Source of the DNA: Pseudomonadota bacterium
Lineage (GTDB): Bacteria; Pseudomonadota; Alphaproteobacteria; Acetobacterales; Acetobacteraceae
DNA length: 40,071 nucleotides
NCBI GenBank assembly: GCA_021818425.1
Contig: JAKAEC010000012.1
Span: 1-40,071 of the forward strand
Direction of reading: 5' to 3'
Under the pieces are notes generated by a model that saw nothing but the letters and a program-made list of their open reading frames with translations, was not told the DNA's origin and ran no database searches. A program made the position numbers and the translations under genes. Of this stretch, positions 8,943 through 17,573 are shown one piece after another (position 1 is the stretch's first letter; every line of letters begins with the position of its first letter).

Positions 8943-9702
8943 GCGGCAACATCCCGTTCAGCACGTGCATGCATTGGTCGGTGAGATGCTGCGCCGCAAC
9001 TCCGAAGCCGGGAATGGCGGCAACCAGGACCCATAATCCCACTAGGATGAGCAGGGGAAAGCCAATAGAGAGCAGATTCATGCTGGGCGCGAACACCGTG
9101 GTAAGGCCGACGGTAAGATTGACGCACAGTGTTGCCGCCAGCACGGGCATAGCGAGGCCAACAGCAGCGGCGAAGAAATTGCCACCAAGCCCCGTCAGAC
9201 CGGCCCACGAGGAGATGGGTGCAACAACCACCCCATGCGCAAAAGACCGCGCTAGCGCCGCGAAAAGCCAGACAGGGCCGCCCGCCGCCATGTAGCCGAG
9301 CAGCCCAGCCCAGAGCATGAGATCCGACAAAACCCCGCTGGAGCCAACCGTGCCACTAAATTGCAGCTCCGCGAAGGATAGTCCCATCGCCTGCCCCATT
9401 AGCTCACCGGCACTTGAAAACGCCGAAACGACGATCTGCATTGCCATGCCCAGCAGCGCGCCATATGTGATCTGCACAAAGCCCGTGAAGATGGCGCTGA
9501 ACGGATTCTCCGGGTAGGGTGGCAATGCTGGCAACCACATCGCGAGACACAGTGCCAGCGCCGCCGCCAACATGGCCTTGACCATGTTGGGGATGAGGGA
9601 CGAACCATAGAACGGCGCTGTAAGAAACAGGCCGGTTATGCGCAGGAACGGCCACAGAAAGCGCCCGAACCAAAGCATAATTGTGTGTTCGTCTAGTACC
9701 AT
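8935..9702 (-). CDS. fliR: Flagellar export gate protein FliR
   Basis: 255 residues, strongly hydrophobic with about six membrane segments. FliR is the single-copy subunit of the FliP5-FliQ4-FliR1 export gate. The sequence has the family pattern of N-terminal RITGLFLTAPFYGSSLIPNM, central GALLGMAMQIVVSAFSSAGELMG, and the PxMNLLSIGFPLLILVGL block. Its start overlaps the fliQ stop by 10 nt and its stop overlaps flhB by 8 nt. The order fliP-fliQ-fliR-flhB is the classical one. Confidence 0.95.
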   Translation of the reverse strand: MVLDEHTIMLWFGRFLWPFLRITGLFLTAPFYGSSLIPNMVKAMLAAALALCLAMWLPALPPYPENPFSAIFTGFVQITYGALLGMAMQIVVSAFSSAGELMGQAMGLSFAELQFSGTVGSSGVLSDLMLWAGLLGYMAAGGPVWLFAALARSFAHGVVVAPISSWAGLTGLGGNFFAAAVGLAMPVLAATLCVNLTVGLTTVFAPSMNLLSIGFPLLILVGLWVLVAAIPGFGVAAQHLTDQCMHVLNGMLPHG

Positions 9703-9968
9703 GACTGATGCACAAGGATCGGTGCGTGAACAATAAAATCCCTAGCCAAAGATTCAAATACACCAAGCGCGCCGAAGCCGCCTGTGAAGGCGATGACGAC
9801 CATCGCCATGGTTTTCGGCAATAGCGCGAAAGTGGCGTCCTCTATCTGGAACACCGCTTGAAAAATGGAAGTGACAAGCCCGACAATGAGCAACACTGCA
9901 ACGCAGGGTAAAATGGCCGACATTCCGGTTGCAAATGCGTGCTGAAAGAGCTTGAGATAGAGTGGCAT
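9693..9968 (-). CDS. fliQ: Flagellar export gate protein FliQ (copy 1, in the fliOPQR-flhB block)
   Basis: 91 residues with two membrane helices forming a hairpin. It contains the FliQ/SctS core GLVTSIFQAVFQIEDATFAL followed by LPK, close to the family consensus around the Q-A-x-x-Q turn and the following Pro-Lys. It lies between fliP and fliR, the canonical place, overlapping fliP by 1 nt and fliR by 10 nt. A second FliQ-type gene at 27136-27399 is clearly divergent, so this one is the better candidate for the ancestral gate subunit. Confidence 0.93.
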   Translation of the reverse strand: MPLYLKLFQHAFATGMSAILPCVAVLLIVGLVTSIFQAVFQIEDATFALLPKTMAMVVIAFTGGFGALGVFESLARDFIVHAPILVHQSWY

Positions 9969-10708
9969 TATTTAAAACTGTTCGCCAATGTACCGAGCAC
10001 CAGAACCCATCCATGGATGGAGACAAACATCAAAAGCTTCAGGGGCAAGGAGATGAGCGTCGGCGAGACCATGATCATGCCTAGAGACATGAGAATGGAT
10101 GCTACCGCAAGATCGATCAGAACGAAGGGAATATATATCAGAAACCCTATCTGAAAGGCCGTTTCAAGCTCAGAGGTAGCAAAAGCCGGCACCAACACGG
10201 TAAAAGGAATATGCTGAGGATCAGCGTATGTCTTGCCGGAAAGATTGACAAAAAGATGCAGCGGCTCTTTGCGGGTTTGCGCCAACATAAAATTGCGCTC
10301 GGGCGGTTCGGCGGCGGTGATGGCCTCTGAGAAGGTGAGCTGCCCGGAAAGATACGGCTGGATGGCTTGGCTCTGCTCCTGCTGGATGACGCCGCGCATC
10401 ACGAACACCGAAAGCGCCAATGCTAGTGCGGCCAACACCATGTTGGGAGGGGTTGTTTGCAAGCCCATCGCCTGGCGCAGAATGGAGAGCACGATGATGA
10501 TGCGGGTGAACGAGGTCATCAGCAAGATCAGCCCTGGCAGAAAGGCAAGTGCCGTGATGACCAACAGGCTTTGCACATCCAGCGAGTAGGTCTCGCCGCC
10601 ATTGCCAGCCAGCGTGTTGACAATCGTGAGTCCAGCCGGCTTAGCCCAGCCCACTGCGGGGACGAGCAAAAGTAGCGTGAACAGCGCTACGCGCCATCCC
10701 CTATTCAT
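9968..10708 (-). CDS. fliP: Flagellar export gate protein FliP
   Basis: 246 residues from the ATG at 10708-10706. A longer open frame to 10909 runs antiparallel through fliO and has no support. It begins with a cleavable-type signal sequence (MNRGWRVALFTLLLLVPAVG), as usual for FliP. It continues with the conserved LALLPG-like ITALAFLPGLILLMTSFTRI, the block LRQAMGLQTTPPNMVLAALA, and the C-terminal helical hairpin ending in GWVLVLGTLANSF. FliP forms the pentameric ring of the export gate. The start overlaps the fliO stop by 8 nt (ATGAATAG). Confidence 0.95.
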   Translation of the reverse strand: MNRGWRVALFTLLLLVPAVGWAKPAGLTIVNTLAGNGGETYSLDVQSLLVITALAFLPGLILLMTSFTRIIIVLSILRQAMGLQTTPPNMVLAALALALSVFVMRGVIQQEQSQAIQPYLSGQLTFSEAITAAEPPERNFMLAQTRKEPLHLFVNLSGKTYADPQHIPFTVLVPAFATSELETAFQIGFLIYIPFVLIDLAVASILMSLGMIMVSPTLISLPLKLLMFVSIHGWVLVLGTLANSFK

Positions 10709-10976
10709 GTGCGTCCAGCCGGCTGATGAGTACAATGCCGCCGCGGCTAATACCGAGCAGGAAGCGCTGTCCTTCTGCTTCCGCGATGACGAGGCTTTGT
10801 TGCCCGCCAAGTGGGCGGGAGGAGAGAATGGAGACCGGCATATTGCCGCCCGCCTTGCTGCCCGGCAGCCGTCCCTTAAACCGCCGCGCCAAAAAAGCGA
10901 GGCCAGCAAGGAGACCTAAAATGATGAGAAGCGAGGCGATCGTGGAAGCGGCACCGGAAATTGTTTCCGTGTCCAA
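10701..10976 (-). CDS. fliO: Flagellar biosynthesis protein FliO
   Basis: 91 residues, begun at a TTG (10976-10974) preceded by AGGAT within the end of fliL, which lies 5 nt upstream. It has one membrane helix (about residues 11-30) and a basic stretch RRFKGR. A small cytoplasmic domain follows with the FliO-type [20 protein letters not shown] and FLLGISRGGIVLISRL. FliO is a scaffold that helps assemble the FliP ring. The position between fliL and fliP is canonical. Confidence 0.85.
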   Translation of the reverse strand: MDTETISGAASTIASLLIILGLLAGLAFLARRFKGRLPGSKAGGNMPVSILSSRPLGGQQSLVIAEAEGQRFLLGISRGGIVLISRLDAHE

Positions 10977-10981
10977 AAGTT

Positions 10982-11440
10982 TTAATCCTGTTCGACGAGG
11001 TTGGTAATATAGGCAGCGGTAAAGGGGTTAGGCGGGGTGAAGGCGGCACTTTTGTCCAACACCTGATTGGCTATGGCGGTGCAGTTTTTTGCCAGCGCCG
11101 CATGGGTAGAAGGGTCCATCAACTGTTTGGCCGTTTGCGTCATGAGTAGGTTAATGGTCTTGGCCTTGATGATCGGCTTGAGGCCGTTGAAACCAACCAG
11201 CGCTTTCGGGTCTGTGGAGGCAAATTCGATTGAAAATTGCACATAAGCCTGGCCTGACTGACCGCTTGAATCGACTGGTACGCTGACCACAAGATTGTCA
11301 AGCTCGGCAAACAGTATCGGCTTGGGTGGCGGCGGTTTGGGTGGCCCGGCATGATGCTTCATATGCAGATAAGCCACCGTGCCCCCACCAGCGCCCAACA
11401 GCACGAGCGCGCCAACCGCCGCAAGAATAATTTTCTTCAT
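10982..11440 (-). CDS. fliL: Flagellar basal body-associated protein FliL
   Basis: 152 residues with one N-terminal membrane anchor (about residues 4-27), a Pro-rich linker (GPPKPPPPKP) and a periplasmic domain typical of FliL (FAELDNLVVSVPVD, YVQFSIEFAS). FliL surrounds and supports the stator near the basal body. AAGG precedes the ATG. It is the first of the fliL-O-P-Q-R-flhB run and follows flgK after 9 nt. The stators (motA/motB) are on the other operon. Confidence 0.88.
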   Translation of the reverse strand: MKKIILAAVGALVLLGAGGGTVAYLHMKHHAGPPKPPPPKPILFAELDNLVVSVPVDSSGQSGQAYVQFSIEFASTDPKALVGFNGLKPIIKAKTINLLMTQTAKQLMDPSTHAALAKNCTAIANQVLDKSAAFTPPNPFTAAYITNLVEQD

Positions 11441-11449
11441 ACGAAACCT

Positions 11450-13381
11450 TCAAATGGAGTTCAGCAGAGATTCGAACATGGTGTGGGCAGAGCTGATCGC
11501 CTGCGCCGCCGCCTGATAAGCCTGCTCATAATTGGTGAGGGTGATAGCCTGCTGGTCGCTGTTGACGCCCGCGACGGCAGAGAGATTGCTTGTGGCGGTG
11601 GTCACCTGCGCGGCGGTAGCGGTGGCGAGTTGCTGCGCTGCCGAAGCGTTGGCACCAAGACCCGTGGAAAGCCCCACAAAGCTCTGCTCCAGCGTGCCGG
11701 CAGTTGTGGTGCCAGACGCGGTCCACAGCGACGACATGCGTTGGGCGTTGCTGCCGCTTGAGCTACCACCGGGGGATAACGTCAGCGTATCTCCCGCCAC
11801 CGGCGCACCAGAAATTGGCAACTGCCAATATTGCCCGGACGTGGCACCAGCGGGATAGGCAATGGCAATGTTTCCACTACCACCTGTCAGCGTGCCACTG
11901 GCAATGGCCGTACCGGGGCTGGCTACGGTGCTCACAGTATATGCGGTGGCCGAAGTGAAGTTGATCTGCAAGTTTTGACCATAATAACTGGCAGGAATGA
12001 TGGCAGCAGTGCTGGCAGGAGTGGCAGTAACGCTGTCTGTTCCGGCGGTGATGGTACCGGCATTATTGTTCTGTACCGAGCCATCGGCCTGCAAGGTGCC
12101 GGGAGTCGCAACGTAAGGATCGGCGGCGGCAATGGCGGTGGTGGCGGATGTCGTGAGGCTGAGACCTGTTGCAGCAGAAGGCGCCGGATTGACAACGAAA
12201 CTGTCGCCATTGTTCGCGGTGCCGGAAATGCTGAGTGCCAGCCCTGCGAAGCTGGGTGGCGTACCGCTAACGGCATAGCTTTGGCCGGTTGCTTGGTCCA
12301 CCGCGCTCCAGCCGCTGCCGCCGTAGGTGAGAGTGAATGGACCGCCATCGGTGGGTAGGGCAGCGGCATTGGCGATGCTGGCGGTGATGACAGCGCTGCC
12401 GGTATTGCTGACGTTGGGCGTGACGCTAGGCGCCGGCACCGAAAATAGCGGCTTGCCGATTGCACCGTTCTGGTCCAACCCTTGAGCCTGTGAGGTGTTC
12501 ACTTGGGTAGCGAAAATCGCCGCCAATGTACCGAGTGACTGTGTGGCCTGGTTGGAAGCGGCGGCATTTCCCAGCGCGGCACCAAGAGAGCCATCTGCTT
12601 CGCTAAGTGTAACGGGGGTTTTGTTATTACCCGCAGTAATCCGCTGTACTCCCCCAGAAGACGTCGCCACCGCCAACGCCTGGGCACCGCTCTGGTCCAG
12701 CAGCACGGTACCACCGGTAGCGACGATGATGCTGCCATTGCCTTGGGGAATGACGTTAACTGGCATGTATTGCGAAAGCGAGTTCAGCGCCGCCTGCTGT
12801 TGGTCCAACAAACTTGGCTGGTTTGGGGATTGGATGAGGCCCTTATTGATGGTGGCAAGCTGCGACAGCAGGGTATTAACCGAAGTAACGCCCGTGGAGA
12901 GCGCCTCCTGAGCGCCAGAAAGTGTGCCGCTGATGCTTGCCGCCGCGCTCTGGAATGAACCAATCACGGTTTGCGCATCAGAAAGTACGGTTTGCCGTTG
13001 TGCGGCGCTCGTGGGGTTGGAAGCAAGCGTGCTGATATCCTGGAAAAATTGGTTGATTGCGGTCTGCACATTGCCACTATTGGTTAGCGCATTAGAAAGC
13101 GCTGTGAGGGCAGTGGACTGCGATGCGGCAGCCGACCCGGCCGCATTGGCATTGCGCAGCTGCGCGGCAGCAAAGCCTGAGGCAGCGCGGGTGATCTGAG
13201 CAGGCTGCACGCCTGCTCCAGGCTGACCTGGAGCGCCGGCCTGCGTCTGCGCGTTCACGCTTTCGGCGGAGTAACCACTCGTCGTGATATTCGCGAGATT
13301 GTTTGAAACGGTGGATATGCCCGTTTCAAACAATTGCAGCCCGGAAAGGGCGGTCGACATGGCGTTGGCAATGCCGCTCAT
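11450..13381 (-). CDS. flgK: Flagellar hook-filament junction protein FlgK (HAP1)
   Basis: 643 residues. The N-terminus (AMSTALSGLQLFETGISTVS, then NNLANITTSGYSAE) is the flagellar rod/hook heptad domain. The C-terminus (SAVAGVNSDQQAITLTNYEQ, then AYQAAAQAISSAHTMFESLL) is the matching FlgK coil. The centre is Ala/Ser/Thr/Gly-rich and low in complexity, as is common for surface-exposed domains. FlgK forms the first junction layer between hook and filament; its partner FlgL is encoded on the other operon (34380-35591). The ATG overlaps the flgJ stop by 4 nt. Confidence 0.94.
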   Translation of the reverse strand: MSGIANAMSTALSGLQLFETGISTVSNNLANITTSGYSAESVNAQTQAGAPGQPGAGVQPAQITRAASGFAAAQLRNANAAGSAAASQSTALTALSNALTNSGNVQTAINQFFQDISTLASNPTSAAQRQTVLSDAQTVIGSFQSAAASISGTLSGAQEALSTGVTSVNTLLSQLATINKGLIQSPNQPSLLDQQQAALNSLSQYMPVNVIPQGNGSIIVATGGTVLLDQSGAQALAVATSSGGVQRITAGNNKTPVTLSEADGSLGAALGNAAASNQATQSLGTLAAIFATQVNTSQAQGLDQNGAIGKPLFSVPAPSVTPNVSNTGSAVITASIANAAALPTDGGPFTLTYGGSGWSAVDQATGQSYAVSGTPPSFAGLALSISGTANNGDSFVVNPAPSAATGLSLTTSATTAIAAADPYVATPGTLQADGSVQNNNAGTITAGTDSVTATPASTAAIIPASYYGQNLQINFTSATAYTVSTVASPGTAIASGTLTGGSGNIAIAYPAGATSGQYWQLPISGAPVAGDTLTLSPGGSSSGSNAQRMSSLWTASGTTTAGTLEQSFVGLSTGLGANASAAQQLATATAAQVTTATSNLSAVAGVNSDQQAITLTNYEQAYQAAAQAISSAHTMFESLLNSI

Positions 13382-14232
13382 AATGCAGCTCCGTTGCTAG
13401 AGGAAGCGGGTGCCGCGCCAACGGCCTGAAGCACCCTGGTCATGATCGGCGAATGCGCGATCTGTTCGATCTTGGCCGCGTAGTTGTCATCCGTGGCATA
13501 ACCGCCGGCTTGCAGAGCTTGGGCAAAACCGGCCACACTGCCCTGCCCCGCTGCATTCTGATAATTCGATTGTATGAGGCTGACGTAATTGGAAACGCTG
13601 CCCGCAATATTGTCATAATCACGGAAGCTGGCAAGCTCTGGTGTCAACGCGCCATCGACCATCTCATGCGTGGCACGCAAACTGCCTTCCTCCGTTCCGC
13701 TGGCTTTTATGCCGAACAGATTGTTCCCTGGCACCGAGGCACCCCATCCGGTTTCCAGGGCCGTTTGCGCCAGCACTGCCACGGCGGGCACGCCCAACGC
13801 CTGGGCTGCTGCGGTGATCTGCGGCCAGACTGCCTTTGCGAACTTTGTCGCCTGAGCCACGAGATCTGGCGAGGCAGGTAAGCTATGCTCGGCTGCGGGC
13901 AAGGGTGCCGCGCTCACAGGCTGCGCTGTAAATTTGGCCGCCACGGCACTGAGGGTAGAAGTAGCTGGCGCCTGGGAGGCGGCACCCCCGATCTGGTGCA
14001 TTGCGGCATCAACGAGCCCAGAATCGTATTTTCCGAAATCATTCTGAGAAAGATTCCATAAGAACATGCTTTGGAAATCTCCGCCCCCAGCACCAAGAGC
14101 GCTACCATCGATGCCGGTCTTGTTTAGAGCAGAAAGCATCTGGTACCACAAAACGCCTGTGAGGCGCTGCACCTCCTGTTTCGTGCTGGGTTGGTGGGTG
14201 GCGGCTGGTTGGCCGTGTAAGGCGGTCACCAT
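13378..14232 (-). CDS. flgJ: FlgJ: rod-binding domain fused to a peptidoglycan glucosaminidase domain
   Basis: 284 residues. Residues about 15-80 form the rod-binding part (LTGVLWYQMLSALNKT, GGGDFQSMFLWNLSQNDFGK). After an Ala-rich linker, residues about 125-275 resemble a GH73 mannosyl-glycoprotein endo-beta-N-acetylglucosaminidase. The block VLAQTALETGWGASVPGNNL followed by FGIKASG contains the catalytic Glu near residue 160, and FRDYDNIAGSVSNYVSLI follows. The fusion lets the growing rod cross the cell wall. The ATG shares one base with the flgI stop. This two-domain form is the classical gammaproteobacterial arrangement, while many alphaproteobacteria have only the rod-binding half. Confidence 0.92.
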   Translation of the reverse strand: MVTALHGQPAATHQPSTKQEVQRLTGVLWYQMLSALNKTGIDGSALGAGGGDFQSMFLWNLSQNDFGKYDSGLVDAAMHQIGGAASQAPATSTLSAVAAKFTAQPVSAAPLPAAEHSLPASPDLVAQATKFAKAVWPQITAAAQALGVPAVAVLAQTALETGWGASVPGNNLFGIKASGTEEGSLRATHEMVDGALTPELASFRDYDNIAGSVSNYVSLIQSNYQNAAGQGSVAGFAQALQAGGYATDDNYAAKIEQIAHSPIMTRVLQAVGAAPASSSNGAAL

Positions 14233-15338
14233 TAGATCACCTTTATGGTGCCATTGATGGCGCCAGCCTGCTTTAACGCCTGGATAATAGCGATGAGGTC
14301 TTGCGGTGTGGCGCCAACGGCATTTAGCGCCGCAGCCACATCTTGCAAGGTGGCGGCACGTGGTAAGTTGATCACCTGCGCCTTACCTTGCTTGGCATTG
14401 ACGACAGTGTTCTGTACACCAACGGTGGTACCGTTGGAGAATGGCCCAGGCTGACTCACGGCATTCTGCGTCTGGATATTCACCGTGAGATCGCCGTGGC
14501 TAACCACGGCAGGGCCTAGCGTCACCCCAGCATTCATCACGATGGTGCCGCTCTGCGCGTCGACGATGATAGTCGGCGCCTGACCCTTTGGCGTGATGGG
14601 CAGAGACAAAACGTCGGACATGAAACGCATCGGTTCCCGGCCCTGCGCGTTTATGTCTACCTCTCCAGGGGAGATGGCATTTGCAGCACCGCCGCCGAAA
14701 GCCGCGTTGATGACATCAGATATCTGTTGCGCGGTTTCATAGCTCGGCTGGTTGAGCAACAGGGCAGAGCTGCCACCCACGCTGTAGCTGGCCGGAATGG
14801 TATTCGCGAGGATAGCGCCACCCGGCAACGAACCGACCGTAGGCACATTCACACTGGAGGAGGTGCCACCTGCACTTGCAGCGAAACCGCTCACCAACAA
14901 GGGGCCTTGTGCCTGGCCATAGATAATACCATTGCCACCGCGCAGTGGCGTAGGCAGCAACACGCCACCGGCCAGCGAGGTCGCATTACCGACGGCAGAC
15001 ACGGTGACATCCACATGCTGTCCGGCATGTGCGAAAGCGGGCACCTCGGCCGTGACCATCACAGAGGCAACGTCATTTGGCTGCATGGTATTAACGTTGG
15101 AAAGGGCGATACCCATGTTGCGGAGCATGTTGAGAATGGCCTGCTGGGTGTACGGCACCTGGGTTGTCTGGTCGCCCGTGCCGGGCAGGCCAACGACGAG
15201 ACCATAGCCATAAAGCTGATTGGTGGGCGCGCCAGCAACAGAAACAAGCTGACCGATGGTAGTTCTGTCCGCCCGCGCCGTGGTGGCGGTGCCAAGGGTG
15301 AACATCAGACAGAGGATAGAAAAGTCACGCCGGCGCAT
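14232..15338 (-). CDS. flgI: Flagellar P-ring protein FlgI
   Basis: 368 residues with an N-terminal signal peptide (about residues 1-23, ending TARA). The mature start is typical of FlgI (TTIGQLVSVAGAPTNQLYGY and GLVVGLPGTGDQ), followed by LRNMGIALSNVN. The C-terminus (GATPQDLIAIIQALKQAGAI) also fits. FlgI polymerises around the rod in the periplasm to form the P-ring. Its chaperone FlgA is encoded at the far end of the other operon (39022-39708). The ATG shares a base with the flgH stop. Confidence 0.96.
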   Translation of the reverse strand: MRRRDFSILCLMFTLGTATTARADRTTIGQLVSVAGAPTNQLYGYGLVVGLPGTGDQTTQVPYTQQAILNMLRNMGIALSNVNTMQPNDVASVMVTAEVPAFAHAGQHVDVTVSAVGNATSLAGGVLLPTPLRGGNGIIYGQAQGPLLVSGFAASAGGTSSSVNVPTVGSLPGGAILANTIPASYSVGGSSALLLNQPSYETAQQISDVINAAFGGGAANAISPGEVDINAQGREPMRFMSDVLSLPITPKGQAPTIIVDAQSGTIVMNAGVTLGPAVVSHGDLTVNIQTQNAVSQPGPFSNGTTVGVQNTVVNAKQGKAQVINLPRAATLQDVAAALNAVGATPQDLIAIIQALKQAGAINGTIKVI

Positions 15339-16012
15339 CAGAACGGAGCAACTTTATTTAGAACGCGTTGCAGCCAGGGAAGCTGGTGCGCGCCGCTGAT
15401 TGGCCCAACGCCGACATATTGCACATTCATGTCCGCAACCTGATTCGAGCTGATAGTGGTGTTGGCGGCGATGTCATCGGGGCTGGCATAGCCTGTGACA
15501 ACAATGGAGGTAACGTTGCCGTTGATATTCACGTTGGTACGACCCTCAAGAGTTAGAATTCCATTGGCATCGACACCGGTGACGACGGCCTCCACTTGGC
15601 CGGAGATGTTATTGGCCGCGGTGGCTGATCCAGTGCCAGTATACTCTTGGTCTGAACTGGCGCCGATGGTAGGTGCGAGGCTACCGCCATTGATATGCCC
15701 AAAGCTCATCGGTACGCCCATAAAGCTGGTCATTGAGTCGTTGATGACGCCAACGCGCTTCAGCGCCGAGTCATCAGTGTTGCTAGCCGTGCTACTGGTC
15801 ACGATGTCGATCGTTACAAGATCCCCAACCCGCCAATCCCGCCGCGGGGCATAGAGCGAACCAGAGGTCGCTGAAGGAAAAACAGAGCCATTCTGCGATG
15901 CCGGCGGCGCCACGACCGGCACCGGAAAGCTTGCTGGCTTGACCAGGCTAAGCGGCGGCGCCGCTGCGGTCTGGCACCCGGCCAGCAGCAGGAATGGCAA
16001 GAATTTCTTCAT
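15338..16012 (-). CDS. flgH: Flagellar L-ring lipoprotein FlgH
   Basis: 224 residues beginning with a lipoprotein signal (MKKFLPFLLLAGCQ), where Cys13 in the lipobox LAGC would be acylated. Downstream features are FlgH-like: SLYAPRRDWRVGDLVTIDIV, the NNISGQVEAVVTGVDANGIL block and LEGRTNVNINGN, with the C-terminal VADMNVQYVGVGPIS. FlgH forms the outer-membrane bushing around the rod. The start overlaps flgG by 4 nt. Confidence 0.95.
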   Translation of the reverse strand: MKKFLPFLLLAGCQTAAAPPLSLVKPASFPVPVVAPPASQNGSVFPSATSGSLYAPRRDWRVGDLVTIDIVTSSTASNTDDSALKRVGVINDSMTSFMGVPMSFGHINGGSLAPTIGASSDQEYTGTGSATAANNISGQVEAVVTGVDANGILTLEGRTNVNINGNVTSIVVTGYASPDDIAANTTISSNQVADMNVQYVGVGPISGAHQLPWLQRVLNKVAPF

Positions 16013-16803
16013 GCGCCAGCGGCAGCCTGGGCAAGATAGTTGAGCTGGTTGTCGATCGCACTGGCGGCCTGCGTGCCAAGCTGATAGGCGCGCTCAGCAG
16101 AGATCATGTTCACCATCGCTTGCACAACATTAACATTCGAGGCTTCAAGATAGGATTGATTGACTGAGCCCAGGCCATTGCTTTGTGGCGCGCCGTTCAC
16201 AGCAGTACCGGAAGAGGTAGTCGAGGCAAAAAGGTTCCCCCCTAGTGGCTGCAAACCTTGCGGGTTGACGAAGCTGGCAAGCTGCAATTGTCCCACCTGC
16301 GACGCGTTAGAGGAACCGGGTAATGTGACTGAGACCGTGCCATCTGTACCAATAGTGACCGAGGTGGCATTGCTTGGAATGGTGATGTTGGGCAACACCT
16401 GATAGCCGGATGAGGTGACAAGCTGCCCGGATGAATTAAGCTGAAAAGAGCCGTCGCGCGTATAGGCGGTTTGGCCGTTTGGCATCAGCACCTGAAAATA
16501 ACCTGAACCGTTTATGGCAAGATCCAAGGGGTTGCCTGTACTGATGAGCGTGCCCTGGGTGAGTGTATCCTTGATGGACGCCACTTTCACACCCGTGCCG
16601 ATCTCCAGCCCGGATGGATATACGGTCTGCCCCGTAGAATTAGCACCAGGCTGAATACCATTTTGGTATAGCAGTGTCTGGAATTCGGGCGTTTCTGATT
16701 TATAACCAGTGGTGTTCACATTGGCGAGATTGTCGGCAATCGTGTTCATCATCGTCTGACTTGCGTTCAAGCCAGTGGCGATCGTGTCCAAAGCATGATT
16801 CAT
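16009..16803 (-). CDS. flgG: Flagellar distal rod protein FlgG
   Basis: 264 residues, the usual length. The N-terminus (LDTIATGLNASQTMMNTIAD, then NLANVNTTGYKSETPEFQTL) and C-terminus (EASNVNVVQAMVNMISAERA, then YQLGTQAASAIDNQL) are the classic FlgG coil halves. The centre shows GNPLDLAINGSGYFQVLMPN and TRDGSFQLNSSG. It forms the distal rod through the P- and L-rings. It is 24 nt downstream of flgF and overlaps flgH by 4 nt. Confidence 0.96.
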   Translation of the reverse strand: MNHALDTIATGLNASQTMMNTIADNLANVNTTGYKSETPEFQTLLYQNGIQPGANSTGQTVYPSGLEIGTGVKVASIKDTLTQGTLISTGNPLDLAINGSGYFQVLMPNGQTAYTRDGSFQLNSSGQLVTSSGYQVLPNITIPSNATSVTIGTDGTVSVTLPGSSNASQVGQLQLASFVNPQGLQPLGGNLFASTTSSGTAVNGAPQSNGLGSVNQSYLEASNVNVVQAMVNMISAERAYQLGTQAASAIDNQLNYLAQAAAGA

Positions 16804-16827
16804 GGTGCCGCTCCGTTCTTAAAAAGG

Positions 16828-17571
16828 TCAGCCCTGTGCCAGAAGCGTATTAAGATTCTGCGAGGCGCTACTGTTGCTCTTCATCATGTCAGCCTGCATC
16901 TGATAAGATCTACTGCTGTTGATCAGATCCATCATTGCAGTTGTCGGATCGACATTGCTGTCGTTCAGGTAACCCTGGTGCAGGGACGCACCCGTGGCCG
17001 GGGTAAACTTGGTACCGGACGGTGCCTGGTAAAGCGAGCCACCCATGGATGTCAGTGTACCAGATGGCGTGGAAACCATTGCAATCTGGCCAAATATCTG
17101 CGCCTTGCCATTAGGATTTGACGCCAGAACGCCGGATATCGTGCCATCAGTCCCAATTTGTAACTTAGAGAGGGTTGGCAGGCTGATCGGCGTACCATTG
17201 CTGTTAAGCACCGGATCGCCAGCCGAGTCCGTGAGCAGGCCGGAAGCGGAAATGCTTAGTGAACCATCTCGAGTGAGCGCTACACCGCCAGCAGTTTGTA
17301 CCTGCAACCAGGCGTCTCCGCCAATGCCGACATTCATGGGATCGCCGGTTTGCTTTAGCGGGCCGGGCTTGAGGTCCGGCCCCAATGGTACAATCGCAAC
17401 ATCGGCGCCCACGGGGGCATTTGTACCCTGGTAGAACTGCGCTTGCGTTTCCGCCTGTACAGCCTCGTAGCCAGGCGTTTGCGAATTGGCGAGGTTGCTT
17501 GCCACCGCCTGCATCTGCGCGGCGATGGCCTGCAATCCAGCCATGCTGGTATAAAGAGAAGGGCCGGCCAT
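16828..17571 (-). CDS. flgF: Flagellar proximal rod protein FlgF
   Basis: 247 residues. It shares the rod-protein pattern with FlgG (SNLANSQTPGYEAVQAETQA; ALTRDGSLSISASGLLTD) but has the FlgF-type opening GPSLYTSMAGLQAIAAQMQA. The C-terminal coil (NVDPTTAMMDLINSSRSYQM) matches the family. FlgF is a minor component of the proximal rod. It begins 2 nt after the flgE stop. Confidence 0.92.
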   Translation of the reverse strand: MAGPSLYTSMAGLQAIAAQMQAVASNLANSQTPGYEAVQAETQAQFYQGTNAPVGADVAIVPLGPDLKPGPLKQTGDPMNVGIGGDAWLQVQTAGGVALTRDGSLSISASGLLTDSAGDPVLNSNGTPISLPTLSKLQIGTDGTISGVLASNPNGKAQIFGQIAMVSTPSGTLTSMGGSLYQAPSGTKFTPATGASLHQGYLNDSNVDPTTAMMDLINSSRSYQMQADMMKSNSSASQNLNTLLAQG

Positions 17572-17573
17572 GC

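Noticed and set aside
10709-10909. N-terminal extension of fliP
   Set aside because: It lies wholly within fliO coding sequence. The ATG at 10708 starts a proper FliP signal sequence and follows the 8-nt overlap pattern.
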